64,000 nt of DNA from Streptoverticillium olivoreticuli subsp. olivoreticuli (GCF_003391135.1 NZ_CP031455.1:5006001-5070000), one strand, 5' to 3'. Counted from the first letter of the stretch, positions 33,770 to 42,533 are shown. Program-made: numbers and translations. The notes: a model not told the origin generated them from the sequence alone.

Positions 33770-34420
33770 ATGGCCACGCTGCTGCACCTCGACTCCTCCG
33801 CCCTCCCGCAGGGCTCCTCCTCCCGCGAGGTCACCGCCGCCTTCCGCAAGGCGTGGGAGGAGCAGCACCCCGACGGCACGGTCGTCTACCGCGACCTCGC
33901 CGCCGACCCGCTGCCGCACATCACCGCCGACGGCATCCAGGCCCTCTTCGCCGCCCCCGAGGAGCGCACGGCCGAGCAGACGGCCGCCTTCGCGCTGCGC
34001 ACCGAGCTGGCCGAGGAGCTGGAGCGCGCGGACGCGGTGCTGATCGGCGCCCCCATGTACAACTTCTCGATCCCCTCCAGCCTCAAGGCGTGGCTGGACC
34101 AGGTGATCATCATGGGCCGCACGGCCGGCGTCGAGACGCCCTCGGCGGCCGGTACGCCGACGACCGTCGTCGCCTCCCGCGGCGGTTCCTACGCACCGGG
34201 TACCCCGCGCGAGGACTCCGAGTTCGTGACGACCTACCTGGAGAAGGCCCTGGGCGGCATGCTCGGCCTGGACGTCGACTTCATCGTCCCCGAGCTGACC
34301 CTGGCCCACTCCGTGCCCGCCATGGCCGCCCTGGTCGACAAGTCGGACGCCTCCCGCGCCCAGGCCCACGAGGACGCCGCCGCCAAGGGCAAGGCCCTGG
34401 CCGCACGCTTCGCGGCCTGA
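33770..34420 (+). CDS. azoR: FMN-dependent NADH:quinone/azo oxidoreductase AzoR
   Basis: A 216-residue flavodoxin-like homodimeric enzyme that reduces quinones and azo dyes by two electrons. LLHLDSSALPQGSSSREVTAAF binds FMN phosphate, and APMYNFSIPSSLKAWLDQVIIMGRT and SRGGSY complete the flavin site. GGAG lies just upstream of ATG 33770. It diverges from an HxlR regulator, pointing to induction by quinones or related electrophiles. Confidence 0.9.
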   Translation: MATLLHLDSSALPQGSSSREVTAAFRKAWEEQHPDGTVVYRDLAADPLPHITADGIQALFAAPEERTAEQTAAFALRTELAEELERADAVLIGAPMYNFSIPSSLKAWLDQVIIMGRTAGVETPSAAGTPTTVVASRGGSYAPGTPREDSEFVTTYLEKALGGMLGLDVDFIVPELTLAHSVPAMAALVDKSDASRAQAHEDAAAKGKALAARFAA

Positions 34421-34503
34421 TTCCCGGGGCATATACCGAAGACCCCCGGGGCGCCCACCCCGACAACATCTGGCCGAAATCGACCGTTCGCCGCGTCATG
34501 CCT

Positions 34504-34517
34504 GGTCACAAGTGACC
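34504..34517. other. inverted repeat GGTCACAAGTGACC
   Basis: Perfect 6-bp arms around AA, extendable to nine pairs as RNA with one G-U. It lies 85 bases beyond azoR and could be its terminator or an operator for the next gene; no U-tract follows. Confidence 0.35.
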
Positions 34518-34549
34518 GGGCAGACGCGACCCATGACCCTGGCGCAATC

Positions 34550-34608
34550 TTTAGCCGAATCCAGGCTTTTAGCTAAGCCTAAAGGTGGCATTCTCTTCTC
34601 TAGAAGAG
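34550..34608. promoter_or_regulatory. nested TTTAGC/GCTAAA repeats and a 7-bp inverted repeat before the XRE gene
   Basis: TTTAGCC (34550-34556), palindrome TTAGCTAA (34569-34576) inside GGCTT/AAGCC arms (34564-34579), and GCCTAAA (34577-34583) form a cluster of related half-sites. CTCTTCT/AGAAGAG (34593-34608) follows. They lie 80-140 bases before the XRE start, suitable for autoregulation. Confidence 0.45.
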
Positions 34609-34690
34609 GTTCCAGAGGTCCTCAGGCCGCCACCGGCGGCCGAGGACTCCGCCGACACCACGCTCGGCACCACGATTCTGGGGGGTAGCC

Positions 34691-35035
34691 ATGGCCTGGC
34701 GCCACGGTACGGATCGCAGCCGCTCGGCCGATCTAGCGGGCGCCCGGGTGGCGCGCCACGCGACGGCCTCGCTCGCGGGGCTCGTCGCGGAACGGGGCAT
34801 GTCCCGCAAGGAGTTGGCCGACCGCATGGGCGTCTCCCCCGGCAGGGTCAGCCAAATCCTCTCGGGCGACGAGAATCTGACGCTCCGTTCACTGGCCGCC
34901 GTCGCCGAGGCCCTTGAGGTGGGAGTGGAGGTCTGTTTCTTCGAGCAGACCGCCGCCGAGCACAGAGAGCCGGCGGAGACCGTACGACCGGGGGCCTCGG
35001 ACCAGTCCCGCCCGTTAGCTCCGTCCCACCGCTGA
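34691..35035 (+). CDS. XRE-family HTH regulator with a TTA codon
   Basis: A 114-residue protein. A Cro/C1-type HTH covers about 32-85: ERGMSRKELADRMGVSPGRVSQILSGDENLTLRSLAAVAEALEVGVEVCF. The C-terminal 25 residues are disordered by composition. Codon 109 (35015-35017) is TTA, read in Streptomyces by the bldA tRNA, so full-length synthesis may depend on development. ATG 34691 has GGGGGG upstream. Its 3' end overlaps the convergent membrane protein gene by 21 bases, and that TTA is the complement of the other gene's TAA stop. Confidence 0.75.
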   Translation: MAWRHGTDRSRSADLAGARVARHATASLAGLVAERGMSRKELADRMGVSPGRVSQILSGDENLTLRSLAAVAEALEVGVEVCFFEQTAAEHREPAETVRPGASDQSRPLAPSHR

Positions 35036-35797
35036 ACCGCCCACCTCGTGCCGCAGGGCGAGCAGCACCCTGTCGTCACTGCGCTTGCCGTGCGCGTGCG
35101 CCAGATCGAGCAGATACGTACAGAGGTGCTCGGCCTCGCCGAACGCCCTTCGCGTCTGCCGGATCTCCTCCCGCGTGCGTTCGCGACCCTGCTGCTGGCA
35201 CAGCTTCTCGATCTTCGTCTCCATGGTGATCCACTTCTGCGCCGCGATCCGTGCGTCCCGGTGGCGCTCGTAGATCTCCCGCTTCAGATTCGTGCGGCTC
35301 CTGGCCGTACGCCCCGGCGTATCGACCCGCGTCATCAGATGCGCCCTGACCCGGTCCGCGAAGGCGTCGAGGTCCCAGCAGTCCGGGAAGCCGGCCACCA
35401 TCGTGTGGCACCACTCGGCGCGGTCCGTCCGCAGGCGCAGCGCCAGGCTGTTGAGCAGCAGCGAGTCCCCCAGCGTCACGATCGCCATCAGCGGGTGCTC
35501 ACCGGATTCACCCGCCTTGCGCTTGGGCACCAGCCCCAGACCGGCCACGGCACCCACCGCGGCCGGCGGCACGCTCGACGCGTGCGGCAGCAGCAGTCCG
35601 TTGGCCAGCGCGGCCATTCCGGAGGTCCAGATCACCACGGCGACCGCCGCCGCGGCCGAGCGCACCGTGCCGAGCAGCCGTCCCTCCTCACGGAAGCGCC
35701 AGACCAGACACACCCAGGTCACAGGCGCGCAGACGACGGCGGGCAGCACCCACTCCGACAGCACGGACGACTGGCCCCACGCCACAGCGTCCCCCAT
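35015..35797 (-). CDS. membrane protein of unknown function with basic cytoplasmic domain
   Basis: I do not recognise the family. The 260-residue product has two hydrophobic segments near the N-terminus (about 15-35 and 45-70) and possibly a third (about 75-95), then a soluble region rich in Arg, Glu and Lys (about 100-260) with KREIYERHRDARIAAQKWITMETKIEKL, likely helical. ATG 35797 is chosen; GTG 35827 would add ten residues. It overlaps the XRE gene tail to tail, a layout seen with regulator/DUF6545-like (MAB-type) membrane pairs in Streptomyces; that relation is a guess. Confidence 0.6.
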   Translation of the reverse strand: MGDAVAWGQSSVLSEWVLPAVVCAPVTWVCLVWRFREEGRLLGTVRSAAAAVAVVIWTSGMAALANGLLLPHASSVPPAAVGAVAGLGLVPKRKAGESGEHPLMAIVTLGDSLLLNSLALRLRTDRAEWCHTMVAGFPDCWDLDAFADRVRAHLMTRVDTPGRTARSRTNLKREIYERHRDARIAAQKWITMETKIEKLCQQQGRERTREEIRQTRRAFGEAEHLCTYLLDLAHAHGKRSDDRVLLALRHEVGGSAVGRS

Positions 35798-35984
35798 TCC
35801 GGTTGCAGACGAGGCTCCCCACGACACCGGACTCGACGCTCTTCACACAGAGCCCCAGCGCGATTACGGAATGATGTTCCCACTGCGACCGCTACCGTGT
35901 GCAGCGATTCCGGCCAAGACTTCGCTCAGCACGCCATGAATCCGGCCATGGTTCGAGCAAGGGCTGGACAAGATCTGGACAAAG

Positions 35985-36035
35985 CGAAACGGACCTCCCC
36001 GAGTGACTTACGTCACTTCGGAGAGGTCCGTTTCG
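35985..36035 (-). terminator. terminator of tRNA-Leu
   Basis: CGAAACGGACCTC (35985-35997) pairs perfectly with 36023-36035, and the inner GTGAC/GTCAC stem closes on a TTAC loop. It begins nine bases past the tRNA 3' end. Confidence 0.85.
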
Positions 36036-36043
36036 ATACCTCA

Positions 36044-36130
36044 TGGTGCGCGAGGGGGGAGTTGAACCCCCACGCCCTTTCGGGCACTGGAACCTGAATC
36101 CAGCGCGTCTGCCTATTCCGCCACCCGCGC
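36044..36130 (-). tRNA. tRNA-Leu (anticodon CAG)
   Basis: Reading the minus strand, acceptor GCGCGGG pairs with CTCGCGC with one G-U. The anticodon stem CTGGA/TCCAG holds loop TTCAGGT (anticodon CAG, reading CTG). The variable arm TGCCCGAAAGGGCG is long, as in class II tRNAs, and the T-arm has GGTTCAACTC. The CCA end is encoded (36044-36046). Confidence 0.95.
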
Positions 36131-36622
36131 ATGGGTGTTGTCTTCAGTCTTCCCGCACCGCCCTCGGACTTTTCCGTCCAGTTCTTGTGCGTTCGCCTTC
36201 CGACATCGAGAACATTAGCACGCTGTGGAGGGTGTCTTCACACTCGTTCCTGGTGGGCGGGCACGGACCGCCCGGAGCGGCATCCGAGCGGCACCTGCCG
36301 GGCGTCCGGCCGACCTCGGCCGGCCCGGGTCGCGGAACCTCGCACAGGGGAGAAGCCGGACAGAACCGGAAGCCGTCGCCCCCGCCGGAGCCCCGCCGGA
36401 CCGGCAGGACCGCCGGGCACCCCACCGGTTGCGGGACACTGGCTCGCAGCCGCCTCTACGATCCCTAGTGAAGGCGGCACCGGGACGCGGGTGAAGGCGA
36501 CACTCGTCACTCCTGGCGCCGAAGGGGAACCAGCCGTTTTCCCGACGCGTGGATACGATCAGTAAGCAGTATCAGGAACGACACTGAGCATCAGGAACGT
36601 CACTGAGGGAAGGAGGTGCCCC
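36131..36622. other. long promoter region upstream of fhaA
   Basis: About 490 bases without a supportable gene. It separates tRNA-Leu (transcribed left) from the fhaA operon (right). The 3' end holds a tandem 18-bp repeat (36571-36607) and a possible -10 box TACGAT at 36554-36559 with no good -35. Short reading frames across it lack coding bias or ribosome sites. Confidence 0.5.
36571..36607 (+). repeat. tandem 18-bp repeat before fhaA
   Basis: ATCAGGAACGACACTGAG (36571-36588) and ATCAGGAACGTCACTGAG (36590-36607) differ at one base and have a 19-bp period. The second copy ends four bases before the AAGGAGG ribosome site of fhaA, so the repeat is either the promoter/operator or the 5' leader. 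Confidence 0.7.
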
Positions 36623-37477
36623 GTGGGAGTACTGAAGCGCTTCGAGCAGCGACTCGAGGGTCTCGTGAACGGCACCTTCGCCAAGGTGTTCAAGTCCGAG
36701 GTGCAGCCGGTGGAGATCGCGGGCGCGCTCCAGCGCGAGTGCGACAACAACGCCACCATCTGGAACCGCGACCGCACCGTCGTCCCCAACGACTTCATCG
36801 TGGAGCTGAGCGCCCCGGACTTCGAGCGCCTCAGCCCGTACTCCGGTCAGCTCGGCGACGAGCTCTCCGGCATGGTCCGCGACTACGCCAAGCAGCAGCG
36901 CTACACCTTCATGGGGACCATCAAGGTCCACCTGGAGAAGGCCGACGACCTCGACACCGGGCTGTACCGGGTGCGCAGCCGCACCCTGGCCGCCAGTGAG
37001 TCGCAGGACCCGCAGGCCCAGCAGCGCCCGGCCGCGCCCCGCCCCGGCGGCAGCGGTCCCGTCACGCACGGTGCCGGCTATCCGTCGCCGCCCTCGGGAC
37101 TGCCGCCCATGCCCGCGGCCCCGCCGCCCGGCGGCGGGCGACCCGCGCCGCGCACCGGAGGACCCGGCCCCGCGGCCGGTCCCGCCTCCGGTGGCCAGAC
37201 CCGGCGCTGGATCGAGATCAACGGCACGCGGCACCAGATCTCACGCCCCACCCTCGTACTGGGCCGCAGTACCGAAGCGGACGTACGGATCGACGACCCC
37301 GGCGTCTCCCGCCGGCACTGCGAAATCCGGGTCGGCACCCCCGCGACGATCCAGGATCTGGGGTCGACCAACGGCATCGTGGTGGACGGACAGCACACCA
37401 CGCGCGCTACGCTCCGCGACGGCTCGCGCATCGTCGTGGGCAGCACCACCATCGTTTATCGGCAAGCCGAAGGGTGA
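36623..37477 (+). CDS. fhaA: FHA-domain protein FhaA (DUF3662)
   Basis: A 284-residue signalling scaffold. The N-terminal DUF3662 domain (about 1-115: LKRFEQRLEGLVNGTFAKVFKSEVQPVEIAGALQREC) is followed by a Pro/Gly linker (about 120-195) and an FHA domain (about 200-284: LGRSTEADVRIDDPGVSRRHCEI, QDLGSTNGIVVDG) that binds phosphothreonine. In mycobacteria FhaA binds phosphorylated kinases and MviN to control peptidoglycan synthesis. First gene of the fhaA-fhaB-pstP-rodA-pbpA-pknB set. GTG 36623 has AAGGAGG upstream. Confidence 0.93.
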   Translation: MGVLKRFEQRLEGLVNGTFAKVFKSEVQPVEIAGALQRECDNNATIWNRDRTVVPNDFIVELSAPDFERLSPYSGQLGDELSGMVRDYAKQQRYTFMGTIKVHLEKADDLDTGLYRVRSRTLAASESQDPQAQQRPAAPRPGGSGPVTHGAGYPSPPSGLPPMPAAPPPGGGRPAPRTGGPGPAAGPASGGQTRRWIEINGTRHQISRPTLVLGRSTEADVRIDDPGVSRRHCEIRVGTPATIQDLGSTNGIVVDGQHTTRATLRDGSRIVVGSTTIVYRQAEG

Positions 37478-37487
37478 AGCGGGGGCA

Positions 37488-38018
37488 ATGTCAGAGCTGA
37501 CCCTCACGGTCATGCGGTTGGGTTTCCTCGCCGTCTTGTGGCTGTTCGTCATCGTGGCCGTTCAGGTCATCCGCAGTGACCTCTTCGGTACGCGGGTCAC
37601 CCAGCGCGGCTCCCGCCGCGGCGGCTCGGAGCGGCAGACGCAGCGCGCGCAGCAGCAGACCGCACCGCCGCCACAGCGCCAGCAGCAGGGCGGCGGCCGA
37701 CGTGCCGACCGCTCCCGCCGCGGCGCGCCCACCAAGCTCGTGGTCTCCGAGGGCTCCCTCACCGGCACCACGGTGGCCCTCCAGGGCCAGACCATCTCTC
37801 TCGGTCGCGCCCACGACTCCACGATCGTGCTGGACGACGACTACGCCTCCAGCAGGCATGCCAGGATCTATCCGGACCGCGACGGCCAGTGGATCGTCGA
37901 GGACCTCGGTTCGACCAACGGCACCTATCTCGACCGGACCAGGCTGACCACCCCGACCCCGATCCCGCTCGGCGCGCCGATCCGCATCGGCAAGACCGTC
38001 ATCGAGCTGCGGAAGTAG
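37488..38018 (+). CDS. fhaB: membrane-anchored FHA-domain protein FhaB
   Basis: A 176-residue protein: one N-terminal membrane helix (about 6-27, VMRLGFLAVLWLFVIVAVQVI), an Arg/Gln-rich linker (about 35-85) and an FHA domain (about 90-176: LGRAHDSTIVLDDDYASSRHARI, DLGSTNGTYLD). It recruits Thr-phosphorylated partners, probably PknB, to the membrane. ATG 37488 follows GGGGG and lies 10 bases after fhaA. Confidence 0.93.
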   Translation: MSELTLTVMRLGFLAVLWLFVIVAVQVIRSDLFGTRVTQRGSRRGGSERQTQRAQQQTAPPPQRQQQGGGRRADRSRRGAPTKLVVSEGSLTGTTVALQGQTISLGRAHDSTIVLDDDYASSRHARIYPDRDGQWIVEDLGSTNGTYLDRTRLTTPTPIPLGAPIRIGKTVIELRK

Positions 38019-38048
38019 TAGGACCATGACGACCGGAGGGTGGGCAGC

Positions 38049-39617
38049 GTGTCTGGGAAGGGGCTGTACCCGGAGCCGACGGGCGAGGTGCGCATGAGTC
38101 TGTCACTGCGTTTCGCCGCCGGATCGCACAAGGGCATGATCCGGGAGGGCAACGAGGACTCCGGTTACGCCGGCCCCCGCCTGCTCGCCATCGCCGACGG
38201 CATGGGCGGCCAGGCCGCGGGTGAGGTCGCCTCCTCCGAGGTGATCTCCACCCTGGTGACGCTCGACGACGACGTCCCCGGCTCCGACATCCTCACCTCC
38301 CTCGGCACCGCCGTGCAGCGGGCCAACGACCAGCTCCGGGTCATGGTCGAGGAGGACCCGCAGCTGGAGGGCATGGGCACCACGCTCACCGCCCTGCTGT
38401 GGACCGGCCAGCGGCTCGGCCTCGTGCACGTCGGCGACTCGCGCGCTTACCTGCTGCGCGACGGCGTGCTCACCCAGATCACGCAGGACCACACCTGGGT
38501 GCAGCGGCTCGTCGACGAGGGCCGGATCACCGAGGAAGAGGCCACCACCCACCCGCAGCGCTCCCTGCTGATGCGCGCGCTGGGCAGCGGCGACCACGTG
38601 GAGCCCGACCTCTCCATCCGGGAGGTCCGGGCCGGGGACCGCTATCTCATCTGCTCCGACGGTCTGTCCGGCGTCGTCAGCCACCAGACGATGGAGGAGA
38701 CCCTCGCCAGCTACCAGGGTCCGCACGAGACGATCCAGGAGCTGATCCAGCTCGCGCTGCGCGGCGGCGGTCCCGACAACATCACCTGCATCGTCGCCGA
38801 CGTCCTCGACGTCGACGGCGGCGACACCCTGGCGGGCCAGCTCAACGACACCCCGGTGATCGTCGGCGCGGTGGCCGAGAACCAGCTCCAGCTGGGCGAC
38901 GACGGCGCCCTGCACACCCCGGCCGGGCGGGCCGCCGAGCACGCCCGCGCCAATCGGCCCGTACCCCCGCAGGGCGGCGGCTTCGGCCCGCCCGGCAGCG
39001 GTGACGCGGGCATGGGCGGCACCCCGGACGGCTCCTTCGGCGCCTTCATGGACGAGGAGTACGTCAAGCCCGCCCGCCGCGGGAAGTGGATCAAGCGGTC
39101 CCTCATCGTGGCCGTGGTGCTCGGCGTCGTCGCCGGGGGGCTCTACGGCGGCTACAGCTGGACCCAGACGCAGTACTACGTGGGCGCCAAGGACAACGAC
39201 CACGTGGCCGTCTACCAGGGCATCAACCAGAACCTGGCCTGGGTCAGCCTCAGCAAGCTGTATCAGGACCACCCCGAGATCGAACTCAAGTACCTCCCGG
39301 TCGACCAGCGCGGCCGCGTCCAGGACACCATCGCGCTCGACAGCCGCGACAAGGCCGTGCAGAAGGTCAAGGACCTCGGCATGCTCGCAGGCGCGTGCAA
39401 GAAGGAGGACGAGCGGCACAAGGCCGAGCAGCAGGCGCGCGAGAAGGAGAAGCAGAGCGGCGAGCGGGCCGGTGGCGCCGTGGGCGAGGCCGCCAAGGAC
39501 CCCAAGTCCGACGCCAAGCCGAACTCCGTCCAGGCCACCCCCACGGCGCCCGCGCCCGGTCCCACCCTCAGCGAGGAAGAGCAGAAGTTGGTCCCGCAGT
39601 GCAGCACTCAGCAGTGA
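38049..39617 (+). CDS. pstP: PP2C-type Ser/Thr protein phosphatase PstP
   Basis: Dephosphorylates PknB-type kinases and their substrates. The cytoplasmic PP2C domain (about 15-250) has metal-binding EGNEDS, IADGMGGQAAGE, HVGDSRAYLLRDG and YLICSDGLSG. A linker leads to one membrane helix (about 347-367) and an exterior domain ending in a Lys/Glu and Pro/Thr-rich tail. GTG 38049 (CGGAGG nine bases upstream, 522 residues) is preferred because the GLYPEPTGEVRMSLS stretch is, from memory, conserved in Streptomyces. ATG 38094, with GAGGTG upstream, is a real alternative. Confidence 0.9.
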   Translation: MSGKGLYPEPTGEVRMSLSLRFAAGSHKGMIREGNEDSGYAGPRLLAIADGMGGQAAGEVASSEVISTLVTLDDDVPGSDILTSLGTAVQRANDQLRVMVEEDPQLEGMGTTLTALLWTGQRLGLVHVGDSRAYLLRDGVLTQITQDHTWVQRLVDEGRITEEEATTHPQRSLLMRALGSGDHVEPDLSIREVRAGDRYLICSDGLSGVVSHQTMEETLASYQGPHETIQELIQLALRGGGPDNITCIVADVLDVDGGDTLAGQLNDTPVIVGAVAENQLQLGDDGALHTPAGRAAEHARANRPVPPQGGGFGPPGSGDAGMGGTPDGSFGAFMDEEYVKPARRGKWIKRSLIVAVVLGVVAGGLYGGYSWTQTQYYVGAKDNDHVAVYQGINQNLAWVSLSKLYQDHPEIELKYLPVDQRGRVQDTIALDSRDKAVQKVKDLGMLAGACKKEDERHKAEQQAREKEKQSGERAGGAVGEAAKDPKSDAKPNSVQATPTAPAPGPTLSEEEQKLVPQCSTQQ

Positions 39618-39639
39618 AGCCGTAGGGGGCCATCAACTC

Positions 39640-41082
39640 ATGTCAGCCATGCCATCCATGCCATCAATGCCGGGTTTCGCCAACACCACCACGATCAGCA
39701 CGGTGGGCCCGCCCAGCCGGCGCAACACCGAGCTGGCACTGCTCGCCTTCGCGGTGATCATCCCGTGCTTCGCGTACGCCAACGTGGGCCTCGCCCTCAG
39801 CGGTGAGATGCCCTCGGGCATGCTCGGCTACGGCCTCGGCCTCGGTCTGCTGGCCGGCGTCGGCCACCTCGTCATCCGCAAGTTCGCCAAGTACGCGGAC
39901 CCGCTGCTGCTGCCGATGGCCACGCTGCTCAACGGGCTCGGCCTCGTCCTCATCTGGCGGCTGGACCAGTCGCCGCGGCTGGCCAACCTCGCCAAGAACC
40001 AGGGCTTCAAGTACATCGCCTCGGCACCCAACCAGCTGATGTACTCGGCGCTGGGCATCGGGCTCTTCGTCGCCGTGGTGATCTTCCTCAAGGACCACCG
40101 CATCCTCCAGCGCTACACCTACATCTCCATGGCCGTCGCGCTGGCCCTGCTGATCGCCCCGGTCTTCTTCCCGGCGAAGTTCGGCGCGCGGATCTGGATC
40201 ACCCTGCCGGGCCTCGGCTCGATCCAGCCGGGTGAGTTCGCGAAGATCATCCTGGCGATCTTCTTCGCCGGCTATCTGATGGTGAAACGCGACGCCCTCG
40301 CCCTGGCCAGCCGCCGCTTCATGGGGCTCTACCTGCCGCGCGGCCGTGACCTCGGTCCGATCCTGGCCGTCTGGGCGTTCAGCATCCTCATCCTCGTCTT
40401 CGAGACCGACCTCGGCACCTCGCTGCTGTTCTTCGGCATGTTCGTCGTGATGCTCTACGTCGCGACCGAGCGCACCAGCTGGATCGTCTTCGGCCTGCTG
40501 ATGTCCGCGGGCGGTGCCGTCGGCGTCGCCACCTTCGAACCGCACGTCCAGGCCCGTGTGAACGCCTGGCTGGACCCGTTCGGCGGCTGGGGCAAGTCCG
40601 CGGCCAGCGAGCAGATCTCCCAGGCGCTGATGGCCTTCGGCTCCGGCGGCGTCTTCGGCTCGGGCTGGGGCCAGGGCTACTCCGACCTCATCGGCTTCGC
40701 CGCCAACTCCGACTTCATCCTCGGCACCGTCGGCGAGGAGCTCGGTCTGGCGGGCACCATGGGGATCCTGATGATCTACGCGATCATCGTGGAGCGCGGT
40801 GTGCGCACGGCTCTGGCCGCGCGCGACCCCTTCGGCAAGCTGCTCGCGTGCGGTCTGTCGGCCGCCTTCGGCATCCAGGTCTTCGTCGTCGCGGGCGGCG
40901 TCATGGGCCTCATCCCGCTGACCGGCATGACCCTGCCGTTCATGGCTGCCGGTGGCTCCTCCGTCATCGCCAACTGGGCCCTGATCGCCATCCTCATCAA
41001 GATCAGCGACACCGCGCGCCGCCCCGCGCCGGCGCCCGCTCCCTCCCCCGACGCCGAGATGACCCAGGTGGTCCGACCGTGA
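39640..41082 (+). CDS. rodA: SEDS-family peptidoglycan glycosyltransferase RodA/FtsW
   Basis: A 480-residue polytopic membrane protein with about ten helices. SEDS glycosyltransferases polymerise lipid II with a partner class B PBP. Landmarks: GARIWITLPGLGSIQPGEFAKI, FETDLGTSLLFFGMFVVMLYVA (catalytic-type Asp), SGGVFGSGWGQG, NSDFILGTVGEELG and LTGMTLPFMAAGGSSV. The N-terminus carries three near-identical MPS-type repeats (SAMPSMPSMPG). It overlaps pbpA (GTGA), its cognate transpeptidase. Confidence 0.93.
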   Translation: MSAMPSMPSMPGFANTTTISTVGPPSRRNTELALLAFAVIIPCFAYANVGLALSGEMPSGMLGYGLGLGLLAGVGHLVIRKFAKYADPLLLPMATLLNGLGLVLIWRLDQSPRLANLAKNQGFKYIASAPNQLMYSALGIGLFVAVVIFLKDHRILQRYTYISMAVALALLIAPVFFPAKFGARIWITLPGLGSIQPGEFAKIILAIFFAGYLMVKRDALALASRRFMGLYLPRGRDLGPILAVWAFSILILVFETDLGTSLLFFGMFVVMLYVATERTSWIVFGLLMSAGGAVGVATFEPHVQARVNAWLDPFGGWGKSAASEQISQALMAFGSGGVFGSGWGQGYSDLIGFAANSDFILGTVGEELGLAGTMGILMIYAIIVERGVRTALAARDPFGKLLACGLSAAFGIQVFVVAGGVMGLIPLTGMTLPFMAAGGSSVIANWALIAILIKISDTARRPAPAPAPSPDAEMTQVVRP

Positions 41083-42533
41083 ACAAGCCCGTGCGCCGGA
41101 TCGCGATCTTCTGCGGGCTGCTCGTGCTGGCCCTGCTGCTGCGCGACAACTGGCTCCAGTTCGTCCAGGCGGACGAGCTCAAGACCAACAAGCACAACCA
41201 CCGGGTCGCGATCGCCCGCTACAGCCAGCCGCGCGGCAACATCATCGTCGACGGCCAGGAAGTCACCGGCTCGGTCGAGACCAACGGCATCGACTACAAG
41301 TACAAGCGCACCTACAAGAACGGCGAGATGTGGGCGCCGGTCACCGGCTACACCTCGCAGGTCTTCGACGCCTCGCAGCTGGAGAAGCTCTACGACCGGG
41401 TCCTCACCGGCGACGACGACAAGCTGTTCTTCAACCGCACCGTCGACATGATCACGGGCAAGGGCCAGAAGGGTGGCGACGTGATCACCACCCTCAACGC
41501 CAAGGCCCAGGAGGCCGCCTTCAAGGGCCTCGGTGACAAGCGCGGCGCCGTCGCCGCCCTCGACCCGCGCACGGGCAAGATCCTGGCCCTGGCGTCCACC
41601 CCCTCGTACGACCCCTCGAAGATCGCGGGCGCGAACGACAGCGCGGCGTGGACGGCGCTGGAGAAGGACAAGAACCAGCCGATGCTCAACCGGGCGCTGC
41701 GGGCCACCTACCCGCCCGGTTCGACGTTCAAGGTCGTGACGGCAGCCGCGGCGCTGGAGAACGGGCTGTACACGGACCCGGACCAGAAGACCGACTCGCC
41801 TCTGCCGTGGAAGCTGCCGGACACGGTGACCGAGTTGGGCAACGAGAACAACATCCCCTGCAAGGACGTCTCCATGCGGGAGGCCCTGCGGATGTCCTGC
41901 AACACCGTCTTCGGCAAGATCAGCGCCGACCTCGGCAACGACAAGATGATGAAGCAGGCGCAGAAGTTCGGCTTCAACAACGAGGTCCTCACGCCCGTGC
42001 GTGCCGAGAAGAGCGTCTACCCCAAGGACAACCGGCCGCAGAACGCCATGGACGGCATCGGCCAGGCGTCCAACCGCGCCACCCCGCTCCAGATGGCCAT
42101 GGTCGTCTCCGCGATCGCCAACAACGGCAAGCTCATGGAGCCGTACATGGTCGACAAGGTGCGGGCGCCCAACCTCAACGTGATCGAGACGCACCAGCCC
42201 AAGCAGATGTCGCAGGCGCTCTCCGCGCAGAACGCGCAGAAGGTCCAGTCGATGATGGAGACGGTCGTCGAGAGCGGCACCGGCAAGAGCGCCCAGATCG
42301 ACGGCGTCACCGTCGGCGGCAAGACCGGTACCGCCCAGCACGGCGTCGACAACAGCGGCAAGCCGTACGCCTGGTTCATCTCCTACGCGAAGACCGACAA
42401 CGGCTCGCCCGTCGCGGTCGCCGTGGTGGTCGAGGGCGACGACAAGACCGCGCGTGACGACGTCGCCGGTGGCGCGCTCGCCGCGCCGATCGCGAAGAAC
42501 GTCATGGAGGCCGTGCTCAAGACGTCGAAGTGA
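41079..42533 (+). CDS. pbpA: class B penicillin-binding protein PbpA
   Basis: Peptidoglycan transpeptidase of 484 residues. One N-terminal membrane anchor (about 6-25), a dimerisation/pedestal region with RYSQPRGNIIVDG, and the transpeptidase domain with all three motifs: S215-T-F-K218, S273-C-N and K415-T-G. GTG 41079 overlaps the rodA stop, consistent with a RodA-PbpA complex. It lacks the long high-molecular-weight extensions of FtsI. Confidence 0.93.
   Translation: MNKPVRRIAIFCGLLVLALLLRDNWLQFVQADELKTNKHNHRVAIARYSQPRGNIIVDGQEVTGSVETNGIDYKYKRTYKNGEMWAPVTGYTSQVFDASQLEKLYDRVLTGDDDKLFFNRTVDMITGKGQKGGDVITTLNAKAQEAAFKGLGDKRGAVAALDPRTGKILALASTPSYDPSKIAGANDSAAWTALEKDKNQPMLNRALRATYPPGSTFKVVTAAAALENGLYTDPDQKTDSPLPWKLPDTVTELGNENNIPCKDVSMREALRMSCNTVFGKISADLGNDKMMKQAQKFGFNNEVLTPVRAEKSVYPKDNRPQNAMDGIGQASNRATPLQMAMVVSAIANNGKLMEPYMVDKVRAPNLNVIETHQPKQMSQALSAQNAQKVQSMMETVVESGTGKSAQIDGVTVGGKTGTAQHGVDNSGKPYAWFISYAKTDNGSPVAVAVVVEGDDKTARDDVAGGALAAPIAKNVMEAVLKTSK

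Noticed and set aside
36043..36468. Open frame overlapping tRNA-Leu and the region before fhaA
   Set aside because: It reads through the tRNA gene, has no ribosome site and a composition unlike coding DNA.
36571..36607. CRISPR array
   Set aside because: Only two adjacent copies without spacers, and no cas genes nearby.
39640..39675. ATGCCATCC microrepeat as a regulatory repeat
   Set aside because: It is inside the rodA N-terminal coding sequence and explains the MPS repeats of the protein.
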